Shown in pieces: positions 46,998-56,133 of a stretch of DNA of 64,000 nucleotides. The DNA is from Rhizobium sp. ACO-34A. Its GTDB lineage: Bacteria; Pseudomonadota; Alphaproteobacteria; Rhizobiales; Rhizobiaceae. Position 1 is the stretch's first letter; every line of letters begins with the position of its first letter. A program made the translations under genes and the position numbers. Location: positions 124,001 to 188,000 of the forward strand of contig CP021375.1 of NCBI GenBank assembly GCA_002600635.1, given 5' to 3'. The notes beneath the pieces were generated by a model. That model saw only the letters and a program-made list of their open reading frames with translations. It ran no database searches and had not been told where the DNA came from.

Positions 46998-49643
46998 ATG
47001 CTATTGCAGAACCACCTGTCGCATGAAATTGAGCACGTCGATGCAGGCTTCTCGTCTAACCGGGAAATCCGAGATTCGCGGCCTGCTGTCTCGATCATTG
47101 TTCCCACGCTCGATGAAGCAGAGAACATCGATCAGACCCTGCGTAACATCGTGGAAAATGTCGTGGGGCGCTTCGATTTCGAAGTTATCGTAACGGATGG
47201 CGGATCGACCGACGGCACATGCGAAACGGTAAGACATTGGGAAAAGCGGCACCCGATTCGCCTTGTCAGAAACGATGGATCTGGCGGGCTGGCTGCGGAT
47301 GTGCTGTCAGCGGCGGCGAGGGCGCGCTTCCCGATCCTGGTCGTTCTGGATGCCGATGGAAGTCATCCGACGGCCTCGATACCGGACCTTGTCCGTCCCG
47401 TCTTCGCCGGCCAATGCGACATGGCCATCGGAAGCCGCTATGTTGAAGGTGGCCTCACCGTCGGGTGGCCATTCCACCGTCGCGTCCTCTCGCGTCTCGG
47501 TGCGGCATTCGCTTCACCGTTTACCGATATCAACGATCCACTGTCCGGTTTCTTCGCTGTGCGGCGGGAGGGCCTGTTAGCCGCTGGCGTACACGCCGAG
47601 GGATTCAAGATCGGGCTGGAGGCGATGTTCACCGGCGGGGACACCCTGACCGTGAGGGAAGTCCCGATCTCATTCTCCGATCGGCTGAGAGGAAGATCCA
47701 AGATCGGCATGAAGCAATTCGCCGCCTATCTTGGACAGTTGCTGAGGTTTTCCCGTGGGCCAGGTTCCTCAGGCGTCTTCCAACGCTTCCTGGCAGTTGG
47801 CGTCGCTGGCTTCATCCTGGACTTCGTCATGGTATTCATGATGCAGACTCTCGGCGCCGATATGACAGTTGCGCATATTTTCGGTTTCTGCGTTGCCGCC
47901 GTTTTCAACTATGCGGCACACGCGCAATGGTCCTTCGAAGGCCGGGCAACAGGTCGTATGCGGTTCGCACGCTTCATGCTCCTGTCAGCGCTAGCGCTCG
48001 CGATGCGCGGCGGTTTCATCGCGACAGCGACCGATCTCGGTCTTCCCTTCTTCTGGGTGGTGCTGATGGGCATCGCTGGCGGCGGCATCGTGAGCTACGT
48101 CGGAAACGAATTCTACGTCTTCCGAAGCAATGTGCATCTTCCTTCAACGACCCAATGGAAACTGGCGGCCATTGCCGTGCTCGCCTACGTCACCGTCCTG
48201 AGGATCGTCTATCAAGGCAGCATCGATGTTCTCCCGCAGGAGGCTTATTATTGGAATTATGCCCAGCATCCGGCCATGGGCTATCTCGATCATCCCCCGA
48301 TGGTCGCATGGCTGATATGGCTGGGAACTGCCGTTTTCGGCGACTCCGAATTTGGCGTCCGGATCGGCGCCACGATGTGCTGGCTGGCCACAGCGTTCTT
48401 TGCTTTCCGGTTTGCTTACAACCTCTTCGGACGCACGCCGGCCTTCCTTACCCTCCTGCTGCTGTCGGTTCTTCCGTTCTTCTTTGCCGTTGGTGCGGTG
48501 ATGACACCGGACGCACCTCTCACCGCCGCGTGGGCGGGAGCCTTGTACTTTCTGGAGCGGGCGCTGATCGGAAACCGCAAGAAGGCGTGGCTTGGCGCAG
48601 GGGTATGCATCGGTCTCGGCATGCTGTCGAAATACACGATTGCCCTGCTGGGACCGGCGACGATCGTATTTCTGATCATGCATCCGGAATCCAGGCGCTG
48701 GTTCTTCTCGAAATGGCCTTATCTCGGCGCGATTCTAGCAGCCGTCCTGTTTTCTCCGGTAATCCTGTGGAACGCGACCAACGACTGGGCGTCCTTCCAG
48801 TTTCAAGGGACCAGACGGTGGCTGGCTGACGATATCCGCATTTCCACGCACACGCTGATTGCCTATATCGCAACATTGATCGGCCCGATCGGCATATGGC
48901 TGGCCGCGGCCGGGATGCTGAGGCTGGTCCGGCTTCACGACAGGTTTGCGACGCGCAGTCAGGCAGTGTTTGTCATCGTCTTCACGCTGGTGCCGCTTTC
49001 CGTCTTCCTCGGCTTCAGCCTGCTCCACGGCGTCAAGCTGAACTGGACCGGGCCAATCTGGCTCACCCTGTTGCCGGCCATGGCGAGCGTCGTTGCCATC
49101 GCCGTCAAGGACGGTCGCGCACCACACCTCATGGCGGCCTTGAAAGTCGGTACGGCGACGAGCACTTTGCTCTTCGCTCTTGCCCTTCACTATCTCGCGC
49201 TCGGTCTTCCGTTCGTCGGCTACTCCGGCAGCCTGCGTGGCCTGCCTGTCGCCTGGGAGGAGTTCGTATCCGCCGCAGAGCGGATCAAAACGCAGGTCGC
49301 AATGGAAACAGGGGAGCCGCCGCTGCTCGTCGGCATGGACACCTACAATATCGCCAGCGAACTTGGCTTTTACAGCAGGGGACGTACGGCATTGGCCGGC
49401 ATCACAAGCCAGAACCTGTTCGGAAAAAATGGACTCATGTTCAGTGTTTGGGCCTCCGACCTGCCATCCGAACCCAAAGCCGTGATCATGTATGGCTTGA
49501 AGGAGAGCAGCCTTTCCGCTGACGAACTTGAAGGGCGGTTCGAGCGCATTGGTCCCATAAGGACCCGTGTGGTAGAAAAGAACGCAGTTGCGGCGGGGAA
49601 ATTCTTCTACCGGGTTGGCTACGGGTTACGACAGCTTGAATAG
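46998..49643 (+). CDS. Fused polyprenyl-phosphate glycosyl synthase / GtrA / ArnT-like glycosyltransferase
   Basis: This 881-residue three-part protein has a GT2 domain at about 25-255 (AVSIIVPTLDEAENIDQTLR, VLDADGSH as DXD, AIGSRYVEGG as in dolichol-phosphate mannose synthases) and a GtrA-type four-helix membrane domain at about 260-385 (FQRFLAVGVAGFILDFVMVF). A GT-C/PMT_2 domain follows (EAYYWNYAQHPAMGYLDHPP, about ten helices). The first part should load a sugar on undecaprenyl phosphate; the last should move it to an envelope acceptor such as lipid A or core, like ArnT or the rhizobial RgtA-E proteins. Sugar and acceptor are not predictable. An OmpR-type regulator gene follows. Confidence 0.88.
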   Translation: MLLQNHLSHEIEHVDAGFSSNREIRDSRPAVSIIVPTLDEAENIDQTLRNIVENVVGRFDFEVIVTDGGSTDGTCETVRHWEKRHPIRLVRNDGSGGLAADVLSAAARARFPILVVLDADGSHPTASIPDLVRPVFAGQCDMAIGSRYVEGGLTVGWPFHRRVLSRLGAAFASPFTDINDPLSGFFAVRREGLLAAGVHAEGFKIGLEAMFTGGDTLTVREVPISFSDRLRGRSKIGMKQFAAYLGQLLRFSRGPGSSGVFQRFLAVGVAGFILDFVMVFMMQTLGADMTVAHIFGFCVAAVFNYAAHAQWSFEGRATGRMRFARFMLLSALALAMRGGFIATATDLGLPFFWVVLMGIAGGGIVSYVGNEFYVFRSNVHLPSTTQWKLAAIAVLAYVTVLRIVYQGSIDVLPQEAYYWNYAQHPAMGYLDHPPMVAWLIWLGTAVFGDSEFGVRIGATMCWLATAFFAFRFAYNLFGRTPAFLTLLLLSVLPFFFAVGAVMTPDAPLTAAWAGALYFLERALIGNRKKAWLGAGVCIGLGMLSKYTIALLGPATIVFLIMHPESRRWFFSKWPYLGAILAAVLFSPVILWNATNDWASFQFQGTRRWLADDIRISTHTLIAYIATLIGPIGIWLAAAGMLRLVRLHDRFATRSQAVFVIVFTLVPLSVFLGFSLLHGVKLNWTGPIWLTLLPAMASVVAIAVKDGRAPHLMAALKVGTATSTLLFALALHYLALGLPFVGYSGSLRGLPVAWEEFVSAAERIKTQVAMETGEPPLLVGMDTYNIASELGFYSRGRTALAGITSQNLFGKNGLMFSVWASDLPSEPKAVIMYGLKESSLSADELEGRFERIGPIRTRVVEKNAVAAGKFFYRVGYGLRQLE

Positions 49644-49752
49644 CGCCCGCTTCCTTCCGTCGTTGCCTGCCAGGCTGAAACAAAACTTCACAAATCGAAA
49701 TATTGCACGCTGGAAAGGCGTGCAGGATGAATTTCCTATCAAGGTAGCGACA

Positions 49753-50475
49753 ATGCAATCCAGTTCCGCAAATTCGAAAATATTGATCGTCGAGGATGAT
49801 CCAGAGATCGGCAGGATGCTGGCCCAGACAATGCAGGAAAACGGCATGGTCCCGACGATCGCCGAAGACGGGAAGGTTATGCAGTCACTGCTGCGCAGCA
49901 ACGCTTTCGATCTCATCCTGTTGGATGTGATGCTGCCAGGGGAGGACGGGCTGAGCATCTGCAAGCGGATTCGTTCCGAAAAGACGATTCCGATCATCCT
50001 GCTGACTGCCTTGGGCGAAGAAGTCGATCGGATCGTCGGACTGGAAGTTGGTGCCGACGACTATATCACCAAGCCATTCAGCCCGCGGGAGGTCGTCGCC
50101 CGCATCCGAAGTGTTCTGAGACGGGCATCCTACGGGCTTGTTACGGCTCCCGGCCAGGCCATACTACGCTTCGAGGGGTGGAAGATTGACCCCATTCGCA
50201 GGCAACTTCATGATCCCAGCAACGCCCGTGTCGCGCTCACCACGACAGAGTTCGACCTTTTGTTGGCGTTCTGCCGCAATCCTGGACGCGTCATTACCAG
50301 AGAGGAACTTCTTTCCTTCACGCACGCCGGTCTTGCTGGGCCGATCGAGCGAAGCATCGACGTTCACATCAGCCGGCTTCGGCAGAAGATCGAGCCCGAC
50401 CCGAAAGAACCCGTTTTCCTTCAGACCGTTCGGCTTGGAGGATACACCTTCACCGCAACAGTCGAAGAGATCTGA
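49753..50475 (+). CDS. OmpR/PhoB-type response regulator
   Basis: This 240-residue protein has a receiver domain with ILIVEDDPE, phosphoacceptor D58 in LILLDVMLPGEDG and K107 in YITKPFSPRE. The winged-helix output domain follows (ALTTTEFDLLLAFCRNPGRV, SIDVHISRLRQKIEPDPKEP, TVRLGGYTF). It is probably the partner of the EnvZ-type kinase at 52550. It lies 109 bp after the glycosyltransferase, and an OmpR-type repeat site lies at 53971. Confidence 0.93.
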   Translation: MQSSSANSKILIVEDDPEIGRMLAQTMQENGMVPTIAEDGKVMQSLLRSNAFDLILLDVMLPGEDGLSICKRIRSEKTIPIILLTALGEEVDRIVGLEVGADDYITKPFSPREVVARIRSVLRRASYGLVTAPGQAILRFEGWKIDPIRRQLHDPSNARVALTTTEFDLLLAFCRNPGRVITREELLSFTHAGLAGPIERSIDVHISRLRQKIEPDPKEPVFLQTVRLGGYTFTATVEEI

Positions 50476-50523
50476 TCACCTGGGTGAATGAAGTTCTCAC
50501 AGAAGTCCCGAAGGCATTTGGAT

Positions 50524-50760
50524 ATGGGCCATATCTCTTTACGCGTTAAGACGATCATTGCGAGTTATCTCGACATATCTGCTGAAGAGGTCGTGGATAC
50601 CGCAAGCCTGGCTGACGATCTGGGCGCGGACTCCCTGGAGATAATGGAAATGATCATGAGGCTCGAGGAAGAGTTCGGCCTCGATATCGGCGATGATGTA
50701 ATCGAAAAGATTTCAACAGTCGGAGACGCGATCAAATACCTTGAGAGCATGCGTGCCTGA
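50524..50760 (+). CDS. Acyl carrier protein
   Basis: This 78-residue protein, SLRVKTIIASYLDISAEEVV then LADDLGADSLEIMEMIMRLE, is an ACP with the phosphopantetheine serine S37 in the DSLEIMEM motif. It stands alone, without fatty-acid synthesis genes, 48 bp after the response-regulator gene. Rhizobia carry several special ACPs (AcpXL for very-long-chain lipid A acyl groups, NodF for Nod factors); which one this resembles most I cannot tell. Confidence 0.92.
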   Translation: MGHISLRVKTIIASYLDISAEEVVDTASLADDLGADSLEIMEMIMRLEEEFGLDIGDDVIEKISTVGDAIKYLESMRA

Positions 50761-51155
50761 GTGCCCGAACAAGGTTGCACATTATATCATTGAAAGTGCC
50801 GGAAGGCGCGTAGTCGATCCGCATTTCGACCAGAGTTGATGCTGAGCCGGTAAGATGCTGGGATAGACATCGGCGCGTGCCATCTGTCCCATCAATCAAA
50901 AGCTTCAGTCTGTATCGACTTTGCCAGGCAGCAACTGCACCTCGGCGGAGACGCTGTAACATTTGAACATCCTTCGTAAAATTACCGATCCCTTCGATGG
51001 ATTAGAACAGTGAGGTCGGGATCGGGTTGGGCCGTAGGCCGGGCACATGCTTCATCAAGCTCCGATCTGAGACGCATAGTCGGACACCACGCTGGACACC
51101 TCGCTGCTGCCAGTCGGCGCGATGCGTACGGCCGATCCAGAGCAAGGAGCAATCC
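50761..51155. other. Intergenic region upstream of the FAH-like gene
   Basis: I see no gene. AGCAAGGAGCAATCC ends the region as ribosome site of the next gene. No clear operator. Confidence 0.4.
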
Positions 51156-52469
51156 ATGAGACCGCAGTCGAACATCATGCATATTTTCAGCCGGACAGGA
51201 CGTATCGGCTGCCAAACACCAATCCGTAGCCAAGGTTTGGCGGACACCCTGAATCCGATCGGTTCCACACACTGCGATCGGAAATCCTCCCGTTCCTTCA
51301 AGCACCGGATGATGCTTTCCGCGTTTACACTCCTCCTTGCCCTTCACGGCCAGCCGCTTCTGGCCGAAGAGCGCTCTCCGTCGTTCGAGGCGACAGCAAT
51401 CGAACCGGTTGTAGCGCCCCTCTCCGAAGCGTTGACGTTCGCTCGCGTTCACGCGCCGGGCGGAGAAGAAATCGTTCTCGTGGCCGACTTCGAAAACGAG
51501 ACCTTGCGGGGAATGCCGGTTTCCAAGCTGGGAATCTCCGGCATTGCAGATCCCATCGATGCTGCGGCATTGCTCATGCCGCGCACCGATCTCGACGCGC
51601 AGCTCTCAAAACGGGAAAACCTTACGACATATTCGATGACGGACGTTCTTTCGGCCGCCGGCGATTCGGTGGCGAACATCGGCACGGGAACCAATTTTCC
51701 GGAACATGCCGAGGAGGCGCGGCTCGACGGCGTTTTCTCCTTCCCGAAGTTTGGGCAACCAATGCCTCCCCGCACTCAGGTCTTCCTGGATAAGCAGAAG
51801 CAGTTGCTGGACTATGAGGTCGAGATGTGCGTGCGTTTTGATCGCACGCTGAAATCCATTGCCGACTTCGACAGTGCGGTGGCCGGCTTCTTCCTTTGTG
51901 CGGACTTCACCGATCGCGCGGAAATGATACGCCGCATCAATGTCGCCGATCCATTGAGCGGCATCGGCTTTACCGACGGCAAGAGCGGGCCTGACTATTT
52001 CCCTACCGGCCCGTTCCTCGTCGTTCCGCGTGACTGGCGCAGTTTCATCGCACATGAGCGTATCGTCACGGAAGTTGACGGCCAGCAGCGCCAGGACGCG
52101 AGAGGACGGGAGATGATACTGGATTTCCGCAAACTGGTGGACAAGATCCTCGCTGACGACGGCGACAAGAACTTCAGCTACAAGGGTGAGCCGGTCAGCC
52201 TGACAACCGAGCCGGCCTCCCTGCCGCGCGGGGTCAACCTGATGTCCGGCACCACTGAGGGCGTTGTGTATCGCGCGCCGACGAAGGATGAACTAAGCAG
52301 CGCAAACTCGATCGCAGCACAGCGGACGATCGATGTGCGAGAGGCGCTGGTTGAAGTGATGTTCAACGAAGAGCGTGAGAAGCAAAGCTACCTCCAGCCG
52401 GGGTCGGTCGTTACCTATCGATCGACGAGGCTGGGTGAGATCAAAGTCAAGGTTGCAGCCACGCAGTAA
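51156..52469 (+). CDS. Exported fumarylacetoacetate-hydrolase (FAH) family protein
   Basis: This 437-residue protein has a FAH-type C-terminal domain: LLDYEVEMCVRFDRTLKSIA (metal-binding ExE), GFFLCADFTDRAEM (D), GFTDGKSGPDYFPTGPFLVV (GKS lysine region) and GREMILDFRKLVDKIL. Unlike ordinary FAH enzymes it carries a hydrophobic segment MMLSAFTLLLALHGQPLLAEE (about 52-72) that looks like a signal peptide. A strong AAGGAG precedes ATG 51156; ATG 51309 would give a typical short signal peptide. It probably hydrolyses or decarboxylates a 1,3-dicarbonyl-type substrate in the periplasm; the substrate is unknown. Confidence 0.75.
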   Translation: MRPQSNIMHIFSRTGRIGCQTPIRSQGLADTLNPIGSTHCDRKSSRSFKHRMMLSAFTLLLALHGQPLLAEERSPSFEATAIEPVVAPLSEALTFARVHAPGGEEIVLVADFENETLRGMPVSKLGISGIADPIDAAALLMPRTDLDAQLSKRENLTTYSMTDVLSAAGDSVANIGTGTNFPEHAEEARLDGVFSFPKFGQPMPPRTQVFLDKQKQLLDYEVEMCVRFDRTLKSIADFDSAVAGFFLCADFTDRAEMIRRINVADPLSGIGFTDGKSGPDYFPTGPFLVVPRDWRSFIAHERIVTEVDGQQRQDARGREMILDFRKLVDKILADDGDKNFSYKGEPVSLTTEPASLPRGVNLMSGTTEGVVYRAPTKDELSSANSIAAQRTIDVREALVEVMFNEEREKQSYLQPGSVVTYRSTRLGEIKVKVAATQ

Positions 52470-52549
52470 ACAAAGCCGGTGTCTTGATACAGGACAAGGA
52501 GTTCGGAGAAACCACCCGGACTTGATGGAGCCGGGGGTTTCCCCTCGGC

Positions 52550-53878
52550 TCACTTGCGTTGGATGGGCAGCTTTATTCTCGCCAACAATCCTGTCGGTTG
52601 CCGGTCGAGCAATTCCAGCCGCCCTTGGTGGGCCTGCACGATTTCCGCCACGATTGACAGGCCCAGCCCGAAACCAGGATCGGCCCCGCCACGGGCGGTA
52701 TCCACCTTGTAGAAGGGCTCGGTCACCCGGTGGCGATGCTGTTCAGGAATCCCGGGCCCATTGTCAGCCACGTCGATCGTTACGAAGTCGCCTGCGACGG
52801 ACATTGAAACTTCGACTTGGGTTCCGAATTTGGTGCCATTCTCACAAAGGTTGGTGATCGCGCGGGTCAGGGCGAGCGGCCTGACCTTCAGGATGAAACG
52901 ATCAGGCCCCCTATAAGTCATATCGTGCCCCGTATCGTGAAATTCATCGCAGATCGTCTTTATGACGGAGGCCAGGTCGACGCGCTCCGGCTCTTCGACT
53001 TGCTGGCTGTCACGTAGATAGTTGAGGCTCTCCCCCAGCAGCCGATCTATTCGCTCGATGTCAGCAAGAAGTGCGTCCTTCACATCGTTCTCTCCAACAC
53101 GGTCGGCGCGTAGTCGAAGGCGAGTCAAAGGGGTACGAAGATCATGGCTGATGCCGCGCAGCATTGTCGTGCGAGCTTGGATCATGCCCGAGATGCGGTT
53201 TTGCATTCCGTTCAACGCGCGGGCAAGGGCGACGATCTCGACGCTTCCCCTTTCCGGAAACAACGTTGGGCCGGAGGAGATATCAGCGCGCATGGCCACG
53301 GCGGCTATGCGCCGCAGAGGGCGGGTAATCGTCCATATCGCAAAGACTGACAGTGTGACGATGAGTGTGACCAGCGCTACGAGGTAGTTGGAGCCGAATG
53401 CAAGCGCGTCGCTTCTGACAAACGTCTCCGGAAGGCGCTCGAGGAGGAGAAGACCCGTCTCGCCGATCTTGGCCGAAACGACGCGTCGGCCGTCGAGAAA
53501 CGTTTTCCAGCCGCCATATGGCTCAGGTCCGCTATCTGGAGGGGACAACCAGTCGGTGATCCATTCAATGTAGGATCCTTTGGGCGACGAGTTCGTGAAC
53601 CGGTTGGCCAGAGCGATCGGCGTTACGGACAGATCCCAATTGGCGCGATTGGCGACTTCAATGATGGCCTCCCTTTCGGACGGTGAGGCCACCGCAAGTA
53701 CTGACGCCATCGTGGAGATTCTGTTCGATAGCGCCTCCAGATTTGCGACGTCGTAATCCTGCTGCACCCAACGCTCCAGCCGGGCGCTGGCGACGATTAC
53801 GACGATCAGGCAGAGCACGATAGTCACGGTTATCTGGCCGTAAATCGTGAGCTTGGGTGAAGGCCATTTTAGTCTCAA
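52550..53878 (-). CDS. EnvZ-type sensor histidine kinase
   Basis: This 442-residue kinase has transmembrane helices at about 12-32 and 163-185, a periplasmic domain between them, and a HAMP region (TRPLRRIAAVAMRADIS). H245 lies in LRGISHDLRTPLTRLRL, and the ATPase boxes are NLCENGTKFG, VADNGPGIPE and GFGLGLSIVAEIVQAHQGRL. It is the likely partner of the regulator at 49753; it is convergent with the FAH-like gene and divergent from the MipA gene, with repeated operator-like sites between. Confidence 0.93.
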   Translation of the reverse strand: MRLKWPSPKLTIYGQITVTIVLCLIVVIVASARLERWVQQDYDVANLEALSNRISTMASVLAVASPSEREAIIEVANRANWDLSVTPIALANRFTNSSPKGSYIEWITDWLSPPDSGPEPYGGWKTFLDGRRVVSAKIGETGLLLLERLPETFVRSDALAFGSNYLVALVTLIVTLSVFAIWTITRPLRRIAAVAMRADISSGPTLFPERGSVEIVALARALNGMQNRISGMIQARTTMLRGISHDLRTPLTRLRLRADRVGENDVKDALLADIERIDRLLGESLNYLRDSQQVEEPERVDLASVIKTICDEFHDTGHDMTYRGPDRFILKVRPLALTRAITNLCENGTKFGTQVEVSMSVAGDFVTIDVADNGPGIPEQHRHRVTEPFYKVDTARGGADPGFGLGLSIVAEIVQAHQGRLELLDRQPTGLLARIKLPIQRK

Positions 53879-53970
53879 GGTGCTTCCTCGGATATTTCGT
53901 TGCGCATCGCAAAATCAAAATCCTAAGCTTTTCATAAGGCTGGTGAGAAGAATTTTCTTGCCGCCCGATT

Positions 53971-54030
53971 GTTACGTTTTGTTACGGAGCGCTTGCCGAG
54001 AGCGCTCGTAATAAAACGCAACAAAAGGTA
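53971..54030. promoter_or_regulatory. OmpR-type tandem sites in an inverted repeat, between kinase and mipA
   Basis: The plus strand reads GTTACGTTTT-GTTACGGAGC from 53971, two 10-bp repeats. The minus strand from 54030 reads GTTACCTTTT-GTTGCGTTTT-ATTACGAGCG, three 10-bp repeats. The two sets form an imperfect inverted repeat (53971-53993 and 54001-54022, 7-bp spacer). Ten-base-spaced half-sites are typical for OmpR-family regulators, and the position is between two divergent genes. Confidence 0.65.
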
Positions 54031-54124
54031 ACGCCTCTCCGCTCTCATCCGTGACACTCATTGGCCATTGAGTAAACGAACGCGGCATCTTTCCGATGTC
54101 GCGCCGCAGTCACCGGAGCACTCT

Positions 54125-54973
54125 ATGCATAGTTTCAAAAGAGCCGAATGGCGTTTTGCGTTTCGCGCGCTGTGTGTCACCGTTCCCCTCCTTTCGGCGG
54201 TTTCCAATGTTGGCGCTGCGGATGCAACCTATTCGGATCAGATTCCGGACCCTTCGTTCGATGAGACCCGGTTTGGAAAGGAGCCGAGCAAGCGTAACTG
54301 GAGCCTGATTGTTGGCGCCGGCGCTGGCTATGAGCCGAAATACGAGGGCAGCGGCGACTATGAGGTCACGCCATTGCCCGTCGTCCTGTTCACCTATGGC
54401 GATTGGCTTGAGATCGATCCGTTGGGAGTGAGCGTGACGCCGTTTGAACACAATGGCTTCTCCGTCTCCGCCAAGGTCGGCTACGAAATGGGGCGTGACG
54501 AGGACGACCATGATCGCCTCAAGGGCCTGGGGGACATCGATTTCGCGGCGACGGTTGGAGGCAAGCTCGCATACCAGTGGCAGGGCCTCGAAATCTACGC
54601 AGCGGTCGACCAGACGATCGATGGAAGCGAGAGCCTCATCGGAACCTTTGGCGTCGAATACATGACTCCGGTCACCGAGCGCTTTTTTCTGGGAGCCGAG
54701 GCCAAGGCAACTGTCGCAAATGACAAACACATGCAGGCGTACTTCGGCGTAACGCCCCAGCAGTCGGCGGCATCCGGGCTTCCGGAATACAAGGCTGAAG
54801 CCGGCCTCAAGAGGGTGGATGTGGCGGCGTCAGCTATGTACATGCTCACCGAAAACTGGCTCGTCCGCGGCGAAGCTGGCGTGGGCTTCCTCATCGGCGA
54901 CGCCGCCGATAGCCCGATCGTCGAGAAAAAGGTCCAGCCCTCTACCTCGATCTTCGTTGGGTACAAGTTCTGA
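54125..54973 (+). CDS. MipA/OmpV-family outer-membrane protein
   Basis: This 282-residue protein has a signal peptide (FRALCVTVPLLSAVSNVGAA, cut near GAADA). The MipA/OmpV pattern follows: WSLIVGAGAGYEPKYEGSGD, YEVTPLPVVLFTYGDWLEID, KVGYEMGRDEDDHDRLKGLG, ending IFVGYKF with terminal F. MipA is linked to murein-synthesis scaffolds; OmpV-type proteins form barrels. ATG 54125 is preferred over TTG 54068. It is divergent from the kinase gene and next to the OmpR-type sites, so a likely target of that system. Confidence 0.9.
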   Translation: MHSFKRAEWRFAFRALCVTVPLLSAVSNVGAADATYSDQIPDPSFDETRFGKEPSKRNWSLIVGAGAGYEPKYEGSGDYEVTPLPVVLFTYGDWLEIDPLGVSVTPFEHNGFSVSAKVGYEMGRDEDDHDRLKGLGDIDFAATVGGKLAYQWQGLEIYAAVDQTIDGSESLIGTFGVEYMTPVTERFFLGAEAKATVANDKHMQAYFGVTPQQSAASGLPEYKAEAGLKRVDVAASAMYMLTENWLVRGEAGVGFLIGDAADSPIVEKKVQPSTSIFVGYKF

Positions 54974-55612
54974 CCATCGCCAAAGTCGGCATGACAATAT
55001 CGACGTATCCTACGCTCTTGGTCTTTACAGCTTGTCCAGGCGTGGCACATGGGTTGCCACGGCAGCTTGTGGTACTAGCCTCCCATGGGAGGGAGAAAAT
55101 GTTCGGTCATTCGACACTGAATGATGCGCTCTGCAGCGCTGACGATGGCCGCGGTGACGCCGCGGATATGGGTCTTGTTGATGGTGCCGCAGGCGCGGCG
55201 CGCTCATGAAAGCCAGCTTCTCCGTAACATCGGCGGCTCCGACCATTACTACCATCTATTCCCATAGCTGGAGAAAACGTTCATTGGCGCCCGACGCTCC
55301 TCATCGTCGATTCCATGCCGGCGCGCAGGACGCAACAGGCAACTGGCGGCCACGATCTGCTCCAATTCCGCGCCAGTCTACGGCCTACACGAGCTCCCGT
55401 AGACCGCGGGCGCTCCGCCCACCTTGTCCCATCGTGTGCTGGGCCTTTTTTCTTCGCTTGTTAAATCACTAGGGCAGAAGTACAGCAGGGAGCTCCGCAG
55501 CAGGTGAAGTACTGTGGCAGAAAGTCCGCCTCAAAACTTGCCGCCAAACCAAAGAAATTGCGCTTGATCACCTGTGTTCCACTAGAAAACCTTAGAATCC
55601 GAGTGGCGCGGT
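54974..55612. other. Intergenic region, probably degraded mobile DNA
   Basis: About 640 bp. A plus frame near 55185-55270 reads LLRNIGGSDHYYHLFP and similar pieces in changing frames, without a full gene. The end has short GC dyads and CCTTTTTTC. I cannot assign it. Confidence 0.4.
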
Positions 55613-56131
55613 TCAACTGGATCCGGGTGCTGTAGAAAAAATCAGACACGACTCAGAGCCATGCGCGAGCAGCGTACCATCTGAATCGTAGATGCGCCCC
55701 TCCGCGGTCGCCGTGCGCCTGCCCAAATGCAGCAAATTCGCTTCGCAGCGAACCCGCCCGGTAGTGTCACGCACCGCCTTCACGAACGTGGTGTGCAGAT
55801 CGGTCGTCGTGTAGCCTTGGCCTGCTTCGAGAGCGGAATGCACAGCGCATCCCATAGCCGAATCGAGAAGCATTGCCGTCCAGCCCCCGTGCACCACGCC
55901 CATTGGATTGAAGAAACGAGCGGATGGACGTGCTTCGAAGATGATGCTTCCGCGCTTTACGGAAGCCGGCCAGATATCCGCGACCTCCGCAAACGGAGGC
56001 TCAGGGTGCCTGCCATCGAGCAGCCCTTGCAGCAACTCCAGTCCCGTTAACCTGGCGGCTGTTTCGGGCGAAACCAAGCCGAACGATCGCCTCCCGACTT
56101 CCTCGGTGCCATGCGCTACGGGTCGGTCCAT
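55613..56131 (-). CDS. PaaI-type hotdog thioesterase
   Basis: This 172-residue protein shows the hotdog signature PMGVVHGGWTAMLLDSAMGC, then YTTTDLHTTFVKAVRDTTGR and RRTATAEGRIYDSDGTLLAH. It hydrolyses acyl-CoA or similar thioesters; specificity unknown. Its ATG lies two bases after the stop of the HxlR gene, so both are coupled. Confidence 0.9.
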   Translation of the reverse strand: MDRPVAHGTEEVGRRSFGLVSPETAARLTGLELLQGLLDGRHPEPPFAEVADIWPASVKRGSIIFEARPSARFFNPMGVVHGGWTAMLLDSAMGCAVHSALEAGQGYTTTDLHTTFVKAVRDTTGRVRCEANLLHLGRRTATAEGRIYDSDGTLLAHGSESCLIFSTAPGSS

Positions 56132-56133
56132 AA

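Noticed and set aside
47465..48829. Alternative plus frame of 454 codons inside the fused glycosyltransferase
   Set aside because: Arginine-rich and without membrane helices; the main frame shows GT2, GtrA and PMT features throughout.
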